DNA of 64,000 nt, from contig NZ_ADES01000007.1 of NCBI RefSeq assembly GCF_000263595.1, positions 62,001 through 126,000 of the forward strand. The letters run 5' to 3'. A program made the position numbers and the translations under genes. The notes beneath the pieces were generated by a model. That model was given only the letters and a program-made list of their open reading frames with translations, was not told the origin of the DNA and searched no databases. Positions 9,789-20,354 of the stretch are shown here, in pieces (position 1 is the first letter of the stretch; each line of letters begins with the position of its first letter). Origin of the DNA: Gardnerella vaginalis 1500E (GTDB lineage: Bacteria > Actinomycetota > Actinomycetes > Actinomycetales > Bifidobacteriaceae).

Positions 9789-10760
9789 CTACTTAAGAAT
9801 TGGTCGTACAGGAGCCGAAACATCAAGCCTATGTTTATCTCCTATTTTGCTTGGATCGTCAATAATTTTAGCAACAATAGCCTTTTTTAATTCAATTTGC
9901 GAAGAATTTCCCCAAACAATAGTTCGCTTTACGTCACCAAGTTCCGTTTCAACAGAATCCTGCGTTTTTGCACTAACTTTTGTAACTCTGGCACGCATTG
10001 ATTCCGGCAGCGAGCTTACGATTTTTACAGCTTCAAGAACGGCTCTATTGTTTAGACTTCGTTGAATATCCCCTACTTCGATTACTGGAATACCTTTAAT
10101 AGATGCCTGCGCTACGGCATTCAAAACTCTACCCTTTGCATCCACAGCTGTAAGCTTACTGCTTTCGCGAGTTTTAAGCATTGCTGCAGGACGCTGAGCT
10201 CGCACTGTAATTTGTAAACTATGTGGGAAATTTTTAGTGACTTTGGCTTCGGTTACGCCAGGAATATCTTTAAGCTGACCAATTACTTCTTGCGAAGACA
10301 CCAAAAATAGCGATTTGTCTACTTGAGTAGATGCTATCGATTCGATTTTCTGCTCACTCACCCATTCGTTAGAACCAGAAATAGTAATATCGTCTAGTTG
10401 AAGACGAAATACCGGTGAGAAAAATAGAAGCCATAAAAGCGAAGCAAGAACTGCAATAACAGCCATCACAGTTAAAACACGTTTAAACGTAAACTTCAAA
10501 TAAGCGGACTTACGTTCTTTTAAACGCTCTTTGAAATTGACAATTCTAGGACGAGTCATCATTCCAAAAGATCCAGAAGTTTGACTTAACGTTTTCTTTA
10601 TGAAGTCAAGACCTGGCAAGCGCCTAGCATCAACAAATTTGCCTTGATGCTTTTCTTCGCGATTAGGATTCGTATCTGCTAAATTAAGGCTTTTAACAGT
10701 GCGAGGATGCGGCTTATTTTCAGAAGAATCATTTGATTTACTAACAATCACGCGACCCAT
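9789..10760 (-). CDS. ftsQ: cell division protein FtsQ/DivIB
   Basis: FtsQ is a bitopic divisome protein that links FtsL/FtsB to the septal synthase. A basic cytoplasmic tail of about 100 residues precedes one membrane helix (VLTVMAVIAVLASLLWLLFF). A POTRA-like segment follows (FRLQLDDITISGSNEWVSEQKIESIA) and then the FtsQ beta domain. The frame is open to 10826, but the ATG at 10760 has AAAGGAG at the right distance and is chosen. It is the last gene of the dcw cluster here; ftsZ does not follow. Confidence 0.92.
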   Translation of the reverse strand: MGRVIVSKSNDSSENKPHPRTVKSLNLADTNPNREEKHQGKFVDARRLPGLDFIKKTLSQTSGSFGMMTRPRIVNFKERLKERKSAYLKFTFKRVLTVMAVIAVLASLLWLLFFSPVFRLQLDDITISGSNEWVSEQKIESIASTQVDKSLFLVSSQEVIGQLKDIPGVTEAKVTKNFPHSLQITVRAQRPAAMLKTRESSKLTAVDAKGRVLNAVAQASIKGIPVIEVGDIQRSLNNRAVLEAVKIVSSLPESMRARVTKVSAKTQDSVETELGDVKRTIVWGNSSQIELKKAIVAKIIDDPSKIGDKHRLDVSAPVRPILK

Positions 10761-10833
10761 ACCGCTCCTTTCTTCGTGAAGTTTAAGTTTCCTAAAGACT
10801 AGCAGATATTTCTTACTACTTCGCAAATTATTT

Positions 10834-12411
10834 TTACAATGCTTCTAGCATAACAGACGTCATATCAGTAATACTTCCAGCACCAACAGTAAGAAGAACA
10901 TCTCCGAATTTTGCGCGCGCAGCCAGTTTCAACGCAGCCTCACGCATATTTTCCACAGCCTCAATTTGTACATTAAGATTCTGCGATTTTGCAGCCTCAA
11001 CAATAGTTTCTGCATGAATATTAGGAAAATCTTCCTGCTTTTCGCGAGCTGGAAAAATGCCAGTAACAATCACATCGTCAGCCAAAGCCAAAGCATTAGC
11101 AAACTCACTGGCAAAAGCACGAGTCCTAGAGAACAAATGCGGCTGGAACAGCACACGCAATTTCGCTGAAGTATAGCGTCTTCTAGCAGCACGAAGTAAA
11201 GCTTCAATTTCCGTTGGATGATGCGCATAATCGTCAACAACAGTAACACCGTTAACGCATCCTCGAATATCAAATCTCCTAGAAGCTCCCCTAAAACTTT
11301 GAGCACCACGAGCCGCATCTTCCGGCTTCATTCCAAGCAATACTGCAGCAATAATAGCAGCCGAAGCGTTACGCGCATTGTGCAATCCTGGAATTAACAA
11401 ACTAACTTCTAAGCTTACTGAATCCTCTATTTTTCCAGCATTTCCGGCAATATTTCCAGCAATATTACCAGGCAAAACAAGCGTAAATACTTCTCGCCCA
11501 CTTACAGCCTGCTCGCTTTCATGCTTAATACCAGCAAACTGCGCCAAATTTTGCACGCGAGCGCTAGTTGAAGCCCACGAATCGTAAGCACCGTAAGCAA
11601 TTGTTGCGCGCAAAGTTTCATCCGACATTTTTTCAAGAACTTTTCTAGCACCTTCGTCATCAGCGCAAATTATTACGTGATCAATAGCGTGACTTACGTG
11701 CTCAACAAAAGCTTCACGGTAACGTTCGCTAGAACCGTAATGATCTAAGTGATCCGCTTCAGCATTTGTTACGATTGCAATACTCGGGCGATATTTTTCA
11801 AAGCTTCCGTCTGATTCGTCAGCTTCAGCAACCATAACGCTTCCCTTACCTGCATGACCGCCATCAATAACAGTGCCATCTGCAGCCTGTATTGATCCGC
11901 CAATCGCGTAGCTTGGATCTGAAAGTTCTCCAGTTCCAGCAACGCTTAGTATGTGAGAAAGAAGCGAGCTTGTAGTTGTTTTACCGTGAGCTCCTGCAAC
12001 AGTAACCCCAGTTTTTGAGGCAAGAAGTAGCGCAAGAATATCGCTTCTATGCACGAGTTTTACACCATTGGCGTAAGCTGCCACAATTTCTGGATTATTC
12101 GGCTTAATTGCGCTTGAATACACAAGCACATCTGCACTCTCAACATGAGAAGCGTTTTGACCAATTTCTACCGAAATACCTAATTCTTCCAAACGCTTTG
12201 TGTGATCGTTTTCTTCGCGGTCGCATCCGCTAACACTTACGCCTTCTTCGTGAAGCATTTCCGCAAGAACACTCATTCCTGCTCCACCAATGCCAATAAA
12301 ATGCACTCTTCCAAGAGTGGATGCGTTTTTAGAATCTTCAAATGCAGCTTTTATTGGATTTAGAGTGATTTTAGAGCATAGCAAATCCGCATTATTATTA
12401 ACATTCGACAT
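10834..12411 (-). CDS. murC: UDP-N-acetylmuramate--L-alanine ligase MurC
   Basis: MurC is a cytoplasmic ligase that adds L-Ala to UDP-MurNAc using ATP. It shows an N-terminal Rossmann motif (HFIGIGGAGMSVLAEML), the ATP loop VAGAHGKTTTSSLLSHIL, NAEADHLDHYG in the central domain, and C-terminal DDYAHHPTEIEALL. The 525 residues are slightly above the usual 460-490 because of a small insert near residues 310-335 (GNIAGNIAGNAGK), coded by a short DNA repeat. The ATG overlaps the murG stop by one base. Confidence 0.97.
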   Translation of the reverse strand: MSNVNNNADLLCSKITLNPIKAAFEDSKNASTLGRVHFIGIGGAGMSVLAEMLHEEGVSVSGCDREENDHTKRLEELGISVEIGQNASHVESADVLVYSSAIKPNNPEIVAAYANGVKLVHRSDILALLLASKTGVTVAGAHGKTTTSSLLSHILSVAGTGELSDPSYAIGGSIQAADGTVIDGGHAGKGSVMVAEADESDGSFEKYRPSIAIVTNAEADHLDHYGSSERYREAFVEHVSHAIDHVIICADDEGARKVLEKMSDETLRATIAYGAYDSWASTSARVQNLAQFAGIKHESEQAVSGREVFTLVLPGNIAGNIAGNAGKIEDSVSLEVSLLIPGLHNARNASAAIIAAVLLGMKPEDAARGAQSFRGASRRFDIRGCVNGVTVVDDYAHHPTEIEALLRAARRRYTSAKLRVLFQPHLFSRTRAFASEFANALALADDVIVTGIFPAREKQEDFPNIHAETIVEAAKSQNLNVQIEAVENMREAALKLAARAKFGDVLLTVGAGSITDMTSVMLEAL

Positions 12412-13610
12412 TATTTTCTGCTTCCTTTTGCGATTTCAAGAATACGCTTTGCCATAACGTCTGCCGCGTTACGAATACCATAATTCCATGATTCTTTTCG
12501 CATATTTTGCAAACGCTTACTATCTTCTAATAAAGCTATTCCTTCAAGATTTAACCATTGAGCGCTAAAATCGCAATCGTTTACCATAACCGCACCGCCA
12601 GCTTTTACAACCGGCTCAGCATTAAAACGCTGCTCACCGTTACCAATAGGAAGCGGCACATAAACTGCAGGCAATCCTAAAGCGGAAATTTCGGCAACAG
12701 TTCCAGCTCCAGCCCTGCAAATAACCAAGTCTGCACAAGCAAAAGCCCAGTCAATACGCTCTAAATATTCCGCAATATGATAATCACCTAATCCAGCATG
12801 ATTTGGATTAATATCGTTTATTTGCGATTCACCTACTTGCTTTGCAACTATGCTTCGCACTTCTTCCGCTTTTGCGCGACCAGTTAAATGTATGACTTGA
12901 GCATGCTGCAAAATTTCTTTAGAAGCTTGAGCCACAGCCAGATTAATGCTTTTTGCTCCTAAAGAGCCTCCAGTTACCAAAATAATTGGTCGCTTTGGAT
13001 CTAATCCAAGCTTGCAAGCTCCTTCGACTGCAGCCGATCCTCTATCTTCTTCTAGTTTTTTGCACAATGTAGAAATAGCAGGGCGAAGCGGCAATCCTAC
13101 TCTTTTTGCTTCAACACCGTTTTTTGCGCGCAAACCAGTGGTATTGTACACAGTTCCTATTTCTTCAGCCCATTTAGCGCCTAGTTTATTTGCCATTCCG
13201 GCTTTAGCGTTCTGCTCGTGAATCACAATAGGAATATGCTTAGAATGAGCTTTAAAATAGACTGGAGCAGAAGCGTAGCCGCCGAAGCCAACTACAATAT
13301 CTGCCTTTCGTTTTAATAAAATATTTTGAACTTTGCGCGTTTCTTTAATCCAACGCAAAGGGAATTTTAGTGCGTCAAGATTTGGTTTTCTAGGAAAAGG
13401 CACTTTTTCTATAGTGTCAAGTTCGTATCCTGCTTCTGGAACAAGATCTTTTTCCAATCCAACAGCTGTACCAATTACGCTAATATGAGCGTTTGGTTCC
13501 ATACGTTTTAATGCGTCCGCAACAGAAAGTAGTGGATTAACATGTCCTGCAGTTCCCCCTCCTGCAAGCACAATATGCACTTCTTTCTGATTAGCATTAG
13601 TTTGATTCAT
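12411..13610 (-). CDS. murG: UDP-GlcNAc transferase MurG
   Basis: MurG is the peripheral membrane glycosyltransferase that converts lipid I to lipid II. The N-terminal loop [38 protein letters not shown], the C-domain [12 protein letters not shown], and the UDP-GlcNAc site [12 protein letters not shown]...PAVYVPLP are all intact. Length is slightly above the family average. It overlaps murC by one base and follows ftsW by 27 bases; GGGGA precedes the ATG. Confidence 0.97.
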   Translation of the reverse strand: MNQTNANQKEVHIVLAGGGTAGHVNPLLSVADALKRMEPNAHISVIGTAVGLEKDLVPEAGYELDTIEKVPFPRKPNLDALKFPLRWIKETRKVQNILLKRKADIVVGFGGYASAPVYFKAHSKHIPIVIHEQNAKAGMANKLGAKWAEEIGTVYNTTGLRAKNGVEAKRVGLPLRPAISTLCKKLEEDRGSAAVEGACKLGLDPKRPIILVTGGSLGAKSINLAVAQASKEILQHAQVIHLTGRAKAEEVRSIVAKQVGESQINDINPNHAGLGDYHIAEYLERIDWAFACADLVICRAGAGTVAEISALGLPAVYVPLPIGNGEQRFNAEPVVKAGGAVMVNDCDFSAQWLNLEGIALLEDSKRLQNMRKESWNYGIRNAADVMAKRILEIAKGSRK

Positions 13611-13637
13611 TATTTCCCCGATTCTTCAATTGTGCTA

Positions 13638-14873
13638 CTATTTTTCCATTTTAAGCTGTGGGTTTGCTCGCATAAGACCATCAGCGACTCCTACTGCAAC
13701 CAAACACATAACAAGCGAAGATCCGCCTGCAGACACAAACGGCATAGGAACTCCCATAACCGGCAATAGTTGCACTACTACAAGAATATTAACTAAGCCT
13801 TGACCTACAATCCACGTTGCTATGCACATTAAAGTTATTGAAATAAACTTAGATTTTGCTTGAAGCGCGGAAGAAAGCATGCACCAGCCGATTATTATGT
13901 ACAAAATAACTACTGCAGCCGCAACCAAAAATCCCATTTCTTCGCCAATAATTGCAAAAATAAAATCGTTATGAGCGTAAGGTAAATAATTCCATTTTTC
14001 GCGCGAGTTACCAATACCAACGCCTAAGAGTCCTCCGGAAGCCATTGCGTATTGTGCGTGAATTGCTTGGAAGCACACGCCTTTAGCTGCTTTAGCGTCG
14101 CAACCGTGCAATGTTGCGAGAATTCTTCGCATACGATTTTGACTTGTTAAAACCAAAAGAGCAACCATTATGCAAGCAATAAATATGCTTCCAACAAGCC
14201 ATTTGGTTGGAAATCCACCTAAATAGAAAGCTATAAGAGCAATAAGAATAATAATTAAAGCAGTACCAAGATCTTTACCGGCAATAACTAGAAGCAAAGA
14301 TACGCCTAATCCGGATGCGGCGGGAATATAGGCTCGCATTTGAACACGCTTATAAGCTTCTTTTGCGGCAAGAAGTGCGATTGGAAGCCAAATACACAAA
14401 GATAGTTTTGTGATTTCTGCAGGTTGCAAAGTAATAGGGCCAACAGCAATCCATCCCGCGTTACCATTAACCTCTCGACGCAAACCTGGCACAAAGGTTA
14501 AAAACTGAGCTACGGCCGCAACAGCATAAATAATCGCAACATATTTTCTGTAGTACGAAACAGGCACGCGAGAAGCAAAAATATAGCCAATCATGCCCAA
14601 AATGCAGTAAAGAGTTTGGTTTATACCCTGCCCCCAAGGTGCAACTCCGTAAGTAATCATTGTTACCGAAGAGCTAGAAAATACCATAAATAAGCCAAAT
14701 ATCGATAAAATAATTACCGATATTCTCATTCCGTATAAGCACCACAGAGGATTTGTTAAACTTTTCCATCCAAGATAATGCTTAAGCGCTAAATCTTGGC
14801 CTTGATCTTCACCACTTTTTTTGTGCACTAATGAGCGCAACCACTTAATCGGCTTATTGTTGTTTAATACCAT
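13638..14873 (-). CDS. ftsW: septal peptidoglycan glycosyltransferase FtsW (SEDS family)
   Basis: FtsW polymerises lipid II at the septum together with FtsI. About ten membrane segments are visible, with SEDS motifs such as [35 protein letters not shown], the [14 protein letters not shown] segment and [13 protein letters not shown] near the C-terminus. The frame opens further up to 14981, but those residues lie inside murD. The ATG at 14873 gives a normal N-terminus and a 20-base overlap with murD, so it is preferred; its ribosome site is weak. Confidence 0.93.
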   Translation of the reverse strand: MVLNNNKPIKWLRSLVHKKSGEDQGQDLALKHYLGWKSLTNPLWCLYGMRISVIILSIFGLFMVFSSSSVTMITYGVAPWGQGINQTLYCILGMIGYIFASRVPVSYYRKYVAIIYAVAAVAQFLTFVPGLRREVNGNAGWIAVGPITLQPAEITKLSLCIWLPIALLAAKEAYKRVQMRAYIPAASGLGVSLLLVIAGKDLGTALIIILIALIAFYLGGFPTKWLVGSIFIACIMVALLVLTSQNRMRRILATLHGCDAKAAKGVCFQAIHAQYAMASGGLLGVGIGNSREKWNYLPYAHNDFIFAIIGEEMGFLVAAAVVILYIIIGWCMLSSALQAKSKFISITLMCIATWIVGQGLVNILVVVQLLPVMGVPMPFVSAGGSSLVMCLVAVGVADGLMRANPQLKMEK

Positions 14874-16446
14874 GATTGTGTACCCATCGTTGAGATTCTT
14901 CAGCAAAGCGATTTCCACGATCAGCATACGAAACGAATTGATCCATAGAAGCACATGCTGGAGCAAGAAGCACAACATCACCAGGCTTAGCGTAACGCCC
15001 GGCAGCTTCTACAGTTTTTTGCATAACAGCTTCACCGAATGAAGAATCAGCATTTATAAGTGAATTATGCTCAATTCGCTCGCAAACCGCATCGTCAATA
15101 CCATTATACGATTCAGTACTAGAACCGTCTGGAGCAACAATAGTTACAGGAATATTTGGAGCAGAATTATGAAGAGCTTCAACAATTGGACGCTGGTCTA
15201 CTCCAATAACAACAACTGCTTTAATCACATGAAGTTGGTTTGCAATTAAATCTTCAAAATGACCGCCTTTTGCCAAGCCGCCAGCAATCCAAACTACAGA
15301 ATTATTAGCAAAACTTGCTAAGGACGCTGCTGCAGCGTGAGCATTAGTTGCTTTAGAATCATCAACGAATCGAATAGAATGCGAAGGATTGCAATCTTGA
15401 GCCTTAAAAGTTGCAACAGTTTGAATTCGATGCCCGCCTGGAGCAAACTCGCGTAAAGCACTAACTGCAGAATCAACGTTTCCAGTTAAGCCAAGAGCTA
15501 AAGCCAATGCTGTAAGAGCGTCAGCCAACAAATGCGGGTAAACTGTGCCATCTGGCTCGCATAAATGACGCAAATCACGTAAAGCAACAATACGCTTCAA
15601 TACTCCAGGATCTCCTCCAGCAACACCGCTGTTATCAACAATCCAACCGTCTTTAACACCAAGCTCTCCCAAAGAAGGCTCACTTAAAGTAAATCCAATA
15701 CGCTTGCAGCCCGAAGCTACTTTTGCAGCCTTAGCTAATGCTTTAACTCTTTCATCTTGAGCATTATAAACTAAAGCTTTGCGAACGTTATTAAAAACTT
15801 TTGACTTGTCGTGAGCATAAGCTTCCATGCCACCATGCCAATCTAAATGATCGGCAGCAATATTTGTAATAGCAGCACAATCAAGAGCTAAAGAATCAGT
15901 AAAATGCAACTGGAAAGAGCTTAATTCAACACATAAAGCGTCGTGATCTGCTTCCAATGCTGCATGAGAAACAGATTTTCCAATATTTCCCACAGCTGGA
16001 GCATCTAATCCACAAGCGGTTAGCATTGCTGAAGTCATTTCTGTAGTGGAAGTTTTGCCATTAGTTCCGGTAATACCAATCCAATAAGCAGGTTTATTTG
16101 TGCGCTTAGAAGGAACGCGCAAACGCCACGCTAATTCAACTTCGCTCATTACTGGAATATTATGCGATTGAGCTTCTTGCAAAAATGGTGTACGCGGATT
16201 AAAAACCGGAGAAGTCACCACAGCGTCTATTTTAGACCAGTTAATTTCTTCAAAATTATGAATATCAGCTTCAGGCTTTTTTTCGTCTGCAGTTATAGGA
16301 TTAGACCCAACAGCTCGCAAAACTTCAACAGCTCCACGTCCAGAAACACCGAGGCCTGCAACAAGAACATTTTTGAACGTAAACGTGCTACTGCACTCGC
16401 ATGATGATAGTGAAACAGACGAATCAGAACTCTTAAGAGTACTCAT
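14854..16446 (-). CDS. murD: UDP-MurNAc-L-Ala--D-Glu ligase MurD
   Basis: MurD is the cytoplasmic ligase that adds D-Glu to UDP-MurNAc-L-Ala. Motifs are an N-terminal Rossmann [15 protein letters not shown], the ATP loop [35 protein letters not shown], and a C-terminal [19 protein letters not shown]. The frame extends to 16461, but GGAAGG lies seven bases before the ATG at 16446, so the first five codons are left out. It is somewhat longer than most MurD (about 450). It lies between mraY and ftsW in the dcw operon. Confidence 0.96.
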   Translation of the reverse strand: MSTLKSSDSSVSLSSCECSSTFTFKNVLVAGLGVSGRGAVEVLRAVGSNPITADEKKPEADIHNFEEINWSKIDAVVTSPVFNPRTPFLQEAQSHNIPVMSEVELAWRLRVPSKRTNKPAYWIGITGTNGKTSTTEMTSAMLTACGLDAPAVGNIGKSVSHAALEADHDALCVELSSFQLHFTDSLALDCAAITNIAADHLDWHGGMEAYAHDKSKVFNNVRKALVYNAQDERVKALAKAAKVASGCKRIGFTLSEPSLGELGVKDGWIVDNSGVAGGDPGVLKRIVALRDLRHLCEPDGTVYPHLLADALTALALALGLTGNVDSAVSALREFAPGGHRIQTVATFKAQDCNPSHSIRFVDDSKATNAHAAAASLASFANNSVVWIAGGLAKGGHFEDLIANQLHVIKAVVVIGVDQRPIVEALHNSAPNIPVTIVAPDGSSTESYNGIDDAVCERIEHNSLINADSSFGEAVMQKTVEAAGRYAKPGDVVLLAPACASMDQFVSYADRGNRFAEESQRWVHNHGIKQQ

Positions 16447-16469
16447 ATTGAAGCCTTCCAATTTTTATA

Positions 16470-17573
16470 TTAAATAAGCAATCCAGAACGACCTGCCCAA
16501 TCCGCGTAGAACATCATAAGCGCAGAAAGAACAAACATAAGCTCAATCATCCAAAAACGCACAACAACCTTCGTTTCCGTCCAACCGAGCAATTCAAAAT
16601 GATGATGAATAGGAGCCATTTTGAAAACGCGTTTATGCGTTGCTTTAAAGAAGCCAACCTGAATAACATCACTTGCAGCTTCCATTACGAATAGTCCGCC
16701 CAAAATTACTGCCAAAAACTCTGTGTGCGTAGCAATAGAAATAGCAGCAAACAAGCCACCCAACGCAAGAGAGCCAGTGTCTCCCATAAATACTTGAGCA
16801 GGATTGGAATTAAACCACAAGAAACCGAAGCATGCAACAGCTGCACAAACGGAAATAATAGTTAAATCAAGAGGATCAGAAACAGCGTAAGAGAAGCCAA
16901 AATGACCGCCGCCGCGCACATGGTAGCTTTCCCAAAAAGCAATCAAAGCGTAACCTGCAAAAGCAATCATAGAAGAGCCAGAAGCTAAGCCATCAAGACC
17001 ATCGGTCAAATTTACAGCATTAGACCATGCAGCAACTAGGAAATTCACCCAAATAATAAACACAACAATTCCAACGCCCTTACCGAGTATTGAAAAATCA
17101 AAGAATGGTCGCTCAATAAAACTCATTCCAGGCTGAGCGCTAGCAATACCGGATTGCGTTGGAAGAAGCAACGCAAGAATAGCGTAAATACTTGCAAAAA
17201 CAATCTGCCCAATGAATTTAGCATGCACAGAAAGACCAAGATTCTGCTTTTTTCTAACCTTAGCAAAATCGTCAATGAAGCCAAGCAAGCCCATAGAAAG
17301 CATGGCAAAAAGCACTAAAACGGCAGACCAGGAAGGTGCCCTTCCAACAGCCATGTAACGGTAAAGTGCAGAAGCAGCCCAGCCTGCAACAACGGCAAGA
17401 TTAATAACAACACCGCCCATAGTTGGAGTTCCGCGCTTTACTAAATGAGATTGCGGACCATCCTGACGAATGTACTGCCCATAATGCAAGCGGTGCACCA
17501 AACGAATAAGCAGAGGCGTGCCTATAATCGTCACAACTAGCGACACAACAATTCCGATAATAAGCGCAATCAC
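16470..17573 (-). CDS. mraY: phospho-MurNAc-pentapeptide transferase MraY
   Basis: MraY is a ten-helix membrane enzyme that makes lipid I from UDP-MurNAc-pentapeptide and undecaprenyl phosphate. Conserved blocks are KRGTPTMGGVVI, FIDDFAKVRKKQNLGL, NAVNLTDGLDGLA, FLWFNSNPAQVFMGDTGSLALGG and the histidine motif KMAPIHHHFELLGWTE. The start is GTG with GGAGG seven bases upstream. Length of 367 is standard. Confidence 0.98.
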   Translation of the reverse strand: MIALIIGIVVSLVVTIIGTPLLIRLVHRLHYGQYIRQDGPQSHLVKRGTPTMGGVVINLAVVAGWAASALYRYMAVGRAPSWSAVLVLFAMLSMGLLGFIDDFAKVRKKQNLGLSVHAKFIGQIVFASIYAILALLLPTQSGIASAQPGMSFIERPFFDFSILGKGVGIVVFIIWVNFLVAAWSNAVNLTDGLDGLASGSSMIAFAGYALIAFWESYHVRGGGHFGFSYAVSDPLDLTIISVCAAVACFGFLWFNSNPAQVFMGDTGSLALGGLFAAISIATHTEFLAVILGGLFVMEAASDVIQVGFFKATHKRVFKMAPIHHHFELLGWTETKVVVRFWMIELMFVLSALMMFYADWAGRSGLLI

Positions 17574-17604
17574 CGCTTAACCTCCGTTTTATATTCCGTT
17601 TGCA

Positions 17605-19239
17605 CTACTTATTAATACTGGCCCAACGTTCAGCCAACACACTTAATCCTGACGCATGCGAACCTTTCAATAACACAACACTACTCGGATGGTCGGCCAC
17701 AATCTTCCAAACAAGTTCATTAGCCTCATAAGAGCTATGCGCTAAATGCACTGCATCATTGGCTGAAAGCTTTTTATTTTCCCAAGAATTGCGAGCGCCG
17801 TCTACAATACACTGGGCTAAATTGTCTAAATCAGAATCCGTTTTTGAGCCAACAGCTATAACAGCATCAACATTTGACTTAGCAGCATATGAGCCAATAT
17901 TTTCGTGCAATTCGCACTCATTTTTGCCGAGTTCAAGCATTGAACCTAAAACAGCAATTCTAAAAACATTAGACTTCTTTGCATTGTCTTTACTTTCGTA
18001 AGCGCATAAGCCGTCAAGTCCAGCTTTCATAGAATCGGGGTTAGCATTAAAGGAATCGTCAATAAGCGTAAACTCTTTGCCATCATAAGAAACGGTACTA
18101 AGCTGCATGCGATGCGGACTAATATGTGAAACTTTGCCAAGAACATCCGCAATATTTTCTAAAGGCATACCAAAATAGCGAGCAACATTTGCTGCAGCAA
18201 GAGCGTTCATAACATTATGCTCGCCTTGTATAGCAAGATGAACTTGCGTTTTATTCATGCATTCAGAAGAATCTTCAGAAGATTTTTCAGAAGATTTTTC
18301 GTATTCGCTAAGCGTAAAAGTTGGCTTCCCAAAAGAATCAAGTTCTACGCAACTCGCACAAAGTTGATACTCGCTTTTAGGAGCTGATTCAAGCAAACCA
18401 TTTTTAAGATTTCTGCCAAAGTAACGAACATGATCTTTGTCTGCAAGATTACTCATTGCAAAAACCCTAAAATCGTCCGCGTTTAACACTGCAATACCAT
18501 GCGGCACAAGCCCTTGCACAATCTCACTTTTTGCCTGAGCAATGCGCTCAACTGAACCAAACTCCCCCAAGTGAGCAACACCAACTTTAAGCACAACCGC
18601 AATATCTGGCGGAGCAATTTTTGTTAAATTCGCAATTTCGCCAACATGGTTAGCACCCATTTCTGCTACTAAGAATCTAGTAGATGGGCCAACTTTTAAA
18701 GAGGTTAAAGGCAAGCCGATTTCGTTATTAAAAGATCCAACAGGAGCAACAGTTTCACCCAAAGTGCTAAGCAATGATTTAAGCATATCTTTAGTTGTTG
18801 TTTTTCCAACAGAACCAGTAATCCCAACAATTGTAAACGGCTGCTGTAATTCGCGTCTACGCTGCAAATTATGTTTAGCAAGCAATCCTAAAGCTTCAAC
18901 GGAATTTTTAACAACAATCTGAGTAATATAAACGTCTTTTACAAAATGCTCAACAATTGCTAATACGGCCCCAGATTTTTCAGCGTTTTCTACATAGTCG
19001 TGACCGTCAACATGTTCACCAGCGATTGCAACAAAAACGGATCCTTCACGAACTTCACGAGAATCAGTAAAAACGGATGTAGCAGTAATGTTTTCTTGCT
19101 TTGTATTAGAGGAATTATTTTGATTACTAACATGCACAGTGCCATTGACTGCAGAAGCAATTTCAAAAACACTCATAGGAATCATGCTATTTTGCGTCTT
19201 CGCTTCACTAATTGCCTCATGGTTTTGATCACAACTCAT
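17605..19239 (-). CDS. murF: UDP-MurNAc-tripeptide--D-Ala-D-Ala ligase MurF
   Basis: MurF completes the cytoplasmic pentapeptide precursor by adding D-Ala-D-Ala. The N-terminal domain (TDSREVREGSVFVAIAGEHVDGHDY) is followed by the ATP loop GITGSVGKTTTKDML, EMGANHVGEI, NADDFRV and IDDSFNANPDSMKAGL. AGGAGG lies five bases before the ATG, supporting this start despite a longer N-terminus than usual. An insert rich in Ser/Glu (EKSSEKSSEDSSE) comes from a short DNA repeat. A spacer of 125 bases separates it from the MurE-like gene upstream and shows only short AT-rich repeats. Confidence 0.96.
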   Translation of the reverse strand: MSCDQNHEAISEAKTQNSMIPMSVFEIASAVNGTVHVSNQNNSSNTKQENITATSVFTDSREVREGSVFVAIAGEHVDGHDYVENAEKSGAVLAIVEHFVKDVYITQIVVKNSVEALGLLAKHNLQRRRELQQPFTIVGITGSVGKTTTKDMLKSLLSTLGETVAPVGSFNNEIGLPLTSLKVGPSTRFLVAEMGANHVGEIANLTKIAPPDIAVVLKVGVAHLGEFGSVERIAQAKSEIVQGLVPHGIAVLNADDFRVFAMSNLADKDHVRYFGRNLKNGLLESAPKSEYQLCASCVELDSFGKPTFTLSEYEKSSEKSSEDSSECMNKTQVHLAIQGEHNVMNALAAANVARYFGMPLENIADVLGKVSHISPHRMQLSTVSYDGKEFTLIDDSFNANPDSMKAGLDGLCAYESKDNAKKSNVFRIAVLGSMLELGKNECELHENIGSYAAKSNVDAVIAVGSKTDSDLDNLAQCIVDGARNSWENKKLSANDAVHLAHSSYEANELVWKIVADHPSSVVLLKGSHASGLSVLAERWASINK

Positions 19240-19364
19240 AAAATCCTCCTAAATGCTCCGCATGCTTAAAACACTCAAAGCCCAAATCCAAAGTCCAAAA
19301 TCCAAGTCTAAAACATCCGCTCAAATTAGTTTGCACAACTAAAACGCATGCGCAAACTACCTAT

Positions 19365-20312
19365 TTAACGCAATTCGTGAGAAACACGCAATGCGCTTTT
19401 AATAGTTCCACGACGCACTCCAGCAGCCAATACCATTGCGATTGCTAGTGAAAGATGACGCTTAATATTTTGTCCGCCAATTTCGTCTGCTAATTGCGCT
19501 AATTCGTCAGATTCAGTAGATCTTGTAACGCAATACGAGTGATCTCTGCTACTAAAACCGTAGCGTTGTCGCAAAGAATAAAAACTTATATTGTCAGTTG
19601 CAGTTGTAGTGGCATTGTTAGTTGACTTGGTATTTGACTTTGTAGTTGACTTAGAGTCGTCGTCTACTTGAGATTTCTCCGCGCCTAAAACGTCAATATT
19701 TACCGACTGCAACGCATTTTTCGACAAAGTCGCGCTATTAAGTGCAATAACTACTGCAGCAGCACCATCTTCTGCACAAACTGACAGAGTATGCTGAACA
19801 TCAGCAATATTTAACGGATATTCCAGCGAAAGTTCACGCTGCAAAGAAGACGAACCGGCGTCACTAATCACGCCAACAGGATTACCAAGCATGTGTAGAA
19901 AGTCTGCCAGTCGCAAAACATTAGCATGAATTTCATCATCATCGTCACCTGCAACAGCAAAAGTTGCGATGCAAGAAGAAGGATCGAAATTAATATCGCA
20001 AGCAAGCTTTCCAAGAGCAACAGGATTAGCAGAAGATACAAGTAGCGGTATTCCTAAATCCACAGCTTCATTACGAAACTCCGGTGGAACTAGAGCAGCA
20101 TACGCTCCAGCATCTCTAGCAGCCTCAAGTTGACGACGATCAACGTGGCCGAGCGGCACAAACAGGCAACCAGGATGCACTTGACGCACATCATGAGCAA
20201 TAGAAGTAACAGTTACCTCAGATGCAAACGCTGGAACAACTTCAAAACCATAGTTTTTTGCAGCAAAACCTAAAGTAACTCTTACTCTTGAATATTCATC
20301 AACCACATTCAT
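19365..20312 (-). CDS. MurE-like protein without the ATP-binding loop (apparent pseudoenzyme)
   Basis: This gene sits exactly where murE lies in many dcw clusters, between ftsI and murF, but is only 315 residues long against about 500. Its first 110 residues resemble the Mur ligase N-terminal domain (VTSIAHDVRQVHPGCLFVPL, then ARDAGAYAALVP). Where Mur ligases carry GTNGKT(S/T), it has AVAGDDDDEIHANVLRL (about 119-136). GNPVGVISDAGSS and AEDGAAAVVIALNS still follow the MurE order. The C-terminal ligase domain is missing; in its place is a Ser/Thr/Asn linker and about 80 other residues, ending in a segment (LSLAIAMVLAAGVRRGTIKSALR) that resembles the end of a Mur central domain. Ligase activity is not expected. 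It may be a relic or a structural or regulatory part; a true murE must lie elsewhere. The homology call is my reading of motifs. Confidence 0.7.
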   Translation of the reverse strand: MNVVDEYSRVRVTLGFAAKNYGFEVVPAFASEVTVTSIAHDVRQVHPGCLFVPLGHVDRRQLEAARDAGAYAALVPPEFRNEAVDLGIPLLVSSANPVALGKLACDINFDPSSCIATFAVAGDDDDEIHANVLRLADFLHMLGNPVGVISDAGSSSLQRELSLEYPLNIADVQHTLSVCAEDGAAAVVIALNSATLSKNALQSVNIDVLGAEKSQVDDDSKSTTKSNTKSTNNATTTATDNISFYSLRQRYGFSSRDHSYCVTRSTESDELAQLADEIGGQNIKRHLSLAIAMVLAAGVRRGTIKSALRVSHELR

Positions 20313-20354
20313 TGCACACCCTACTTAGTATTAAACAACATTGTAATGCGCTCA

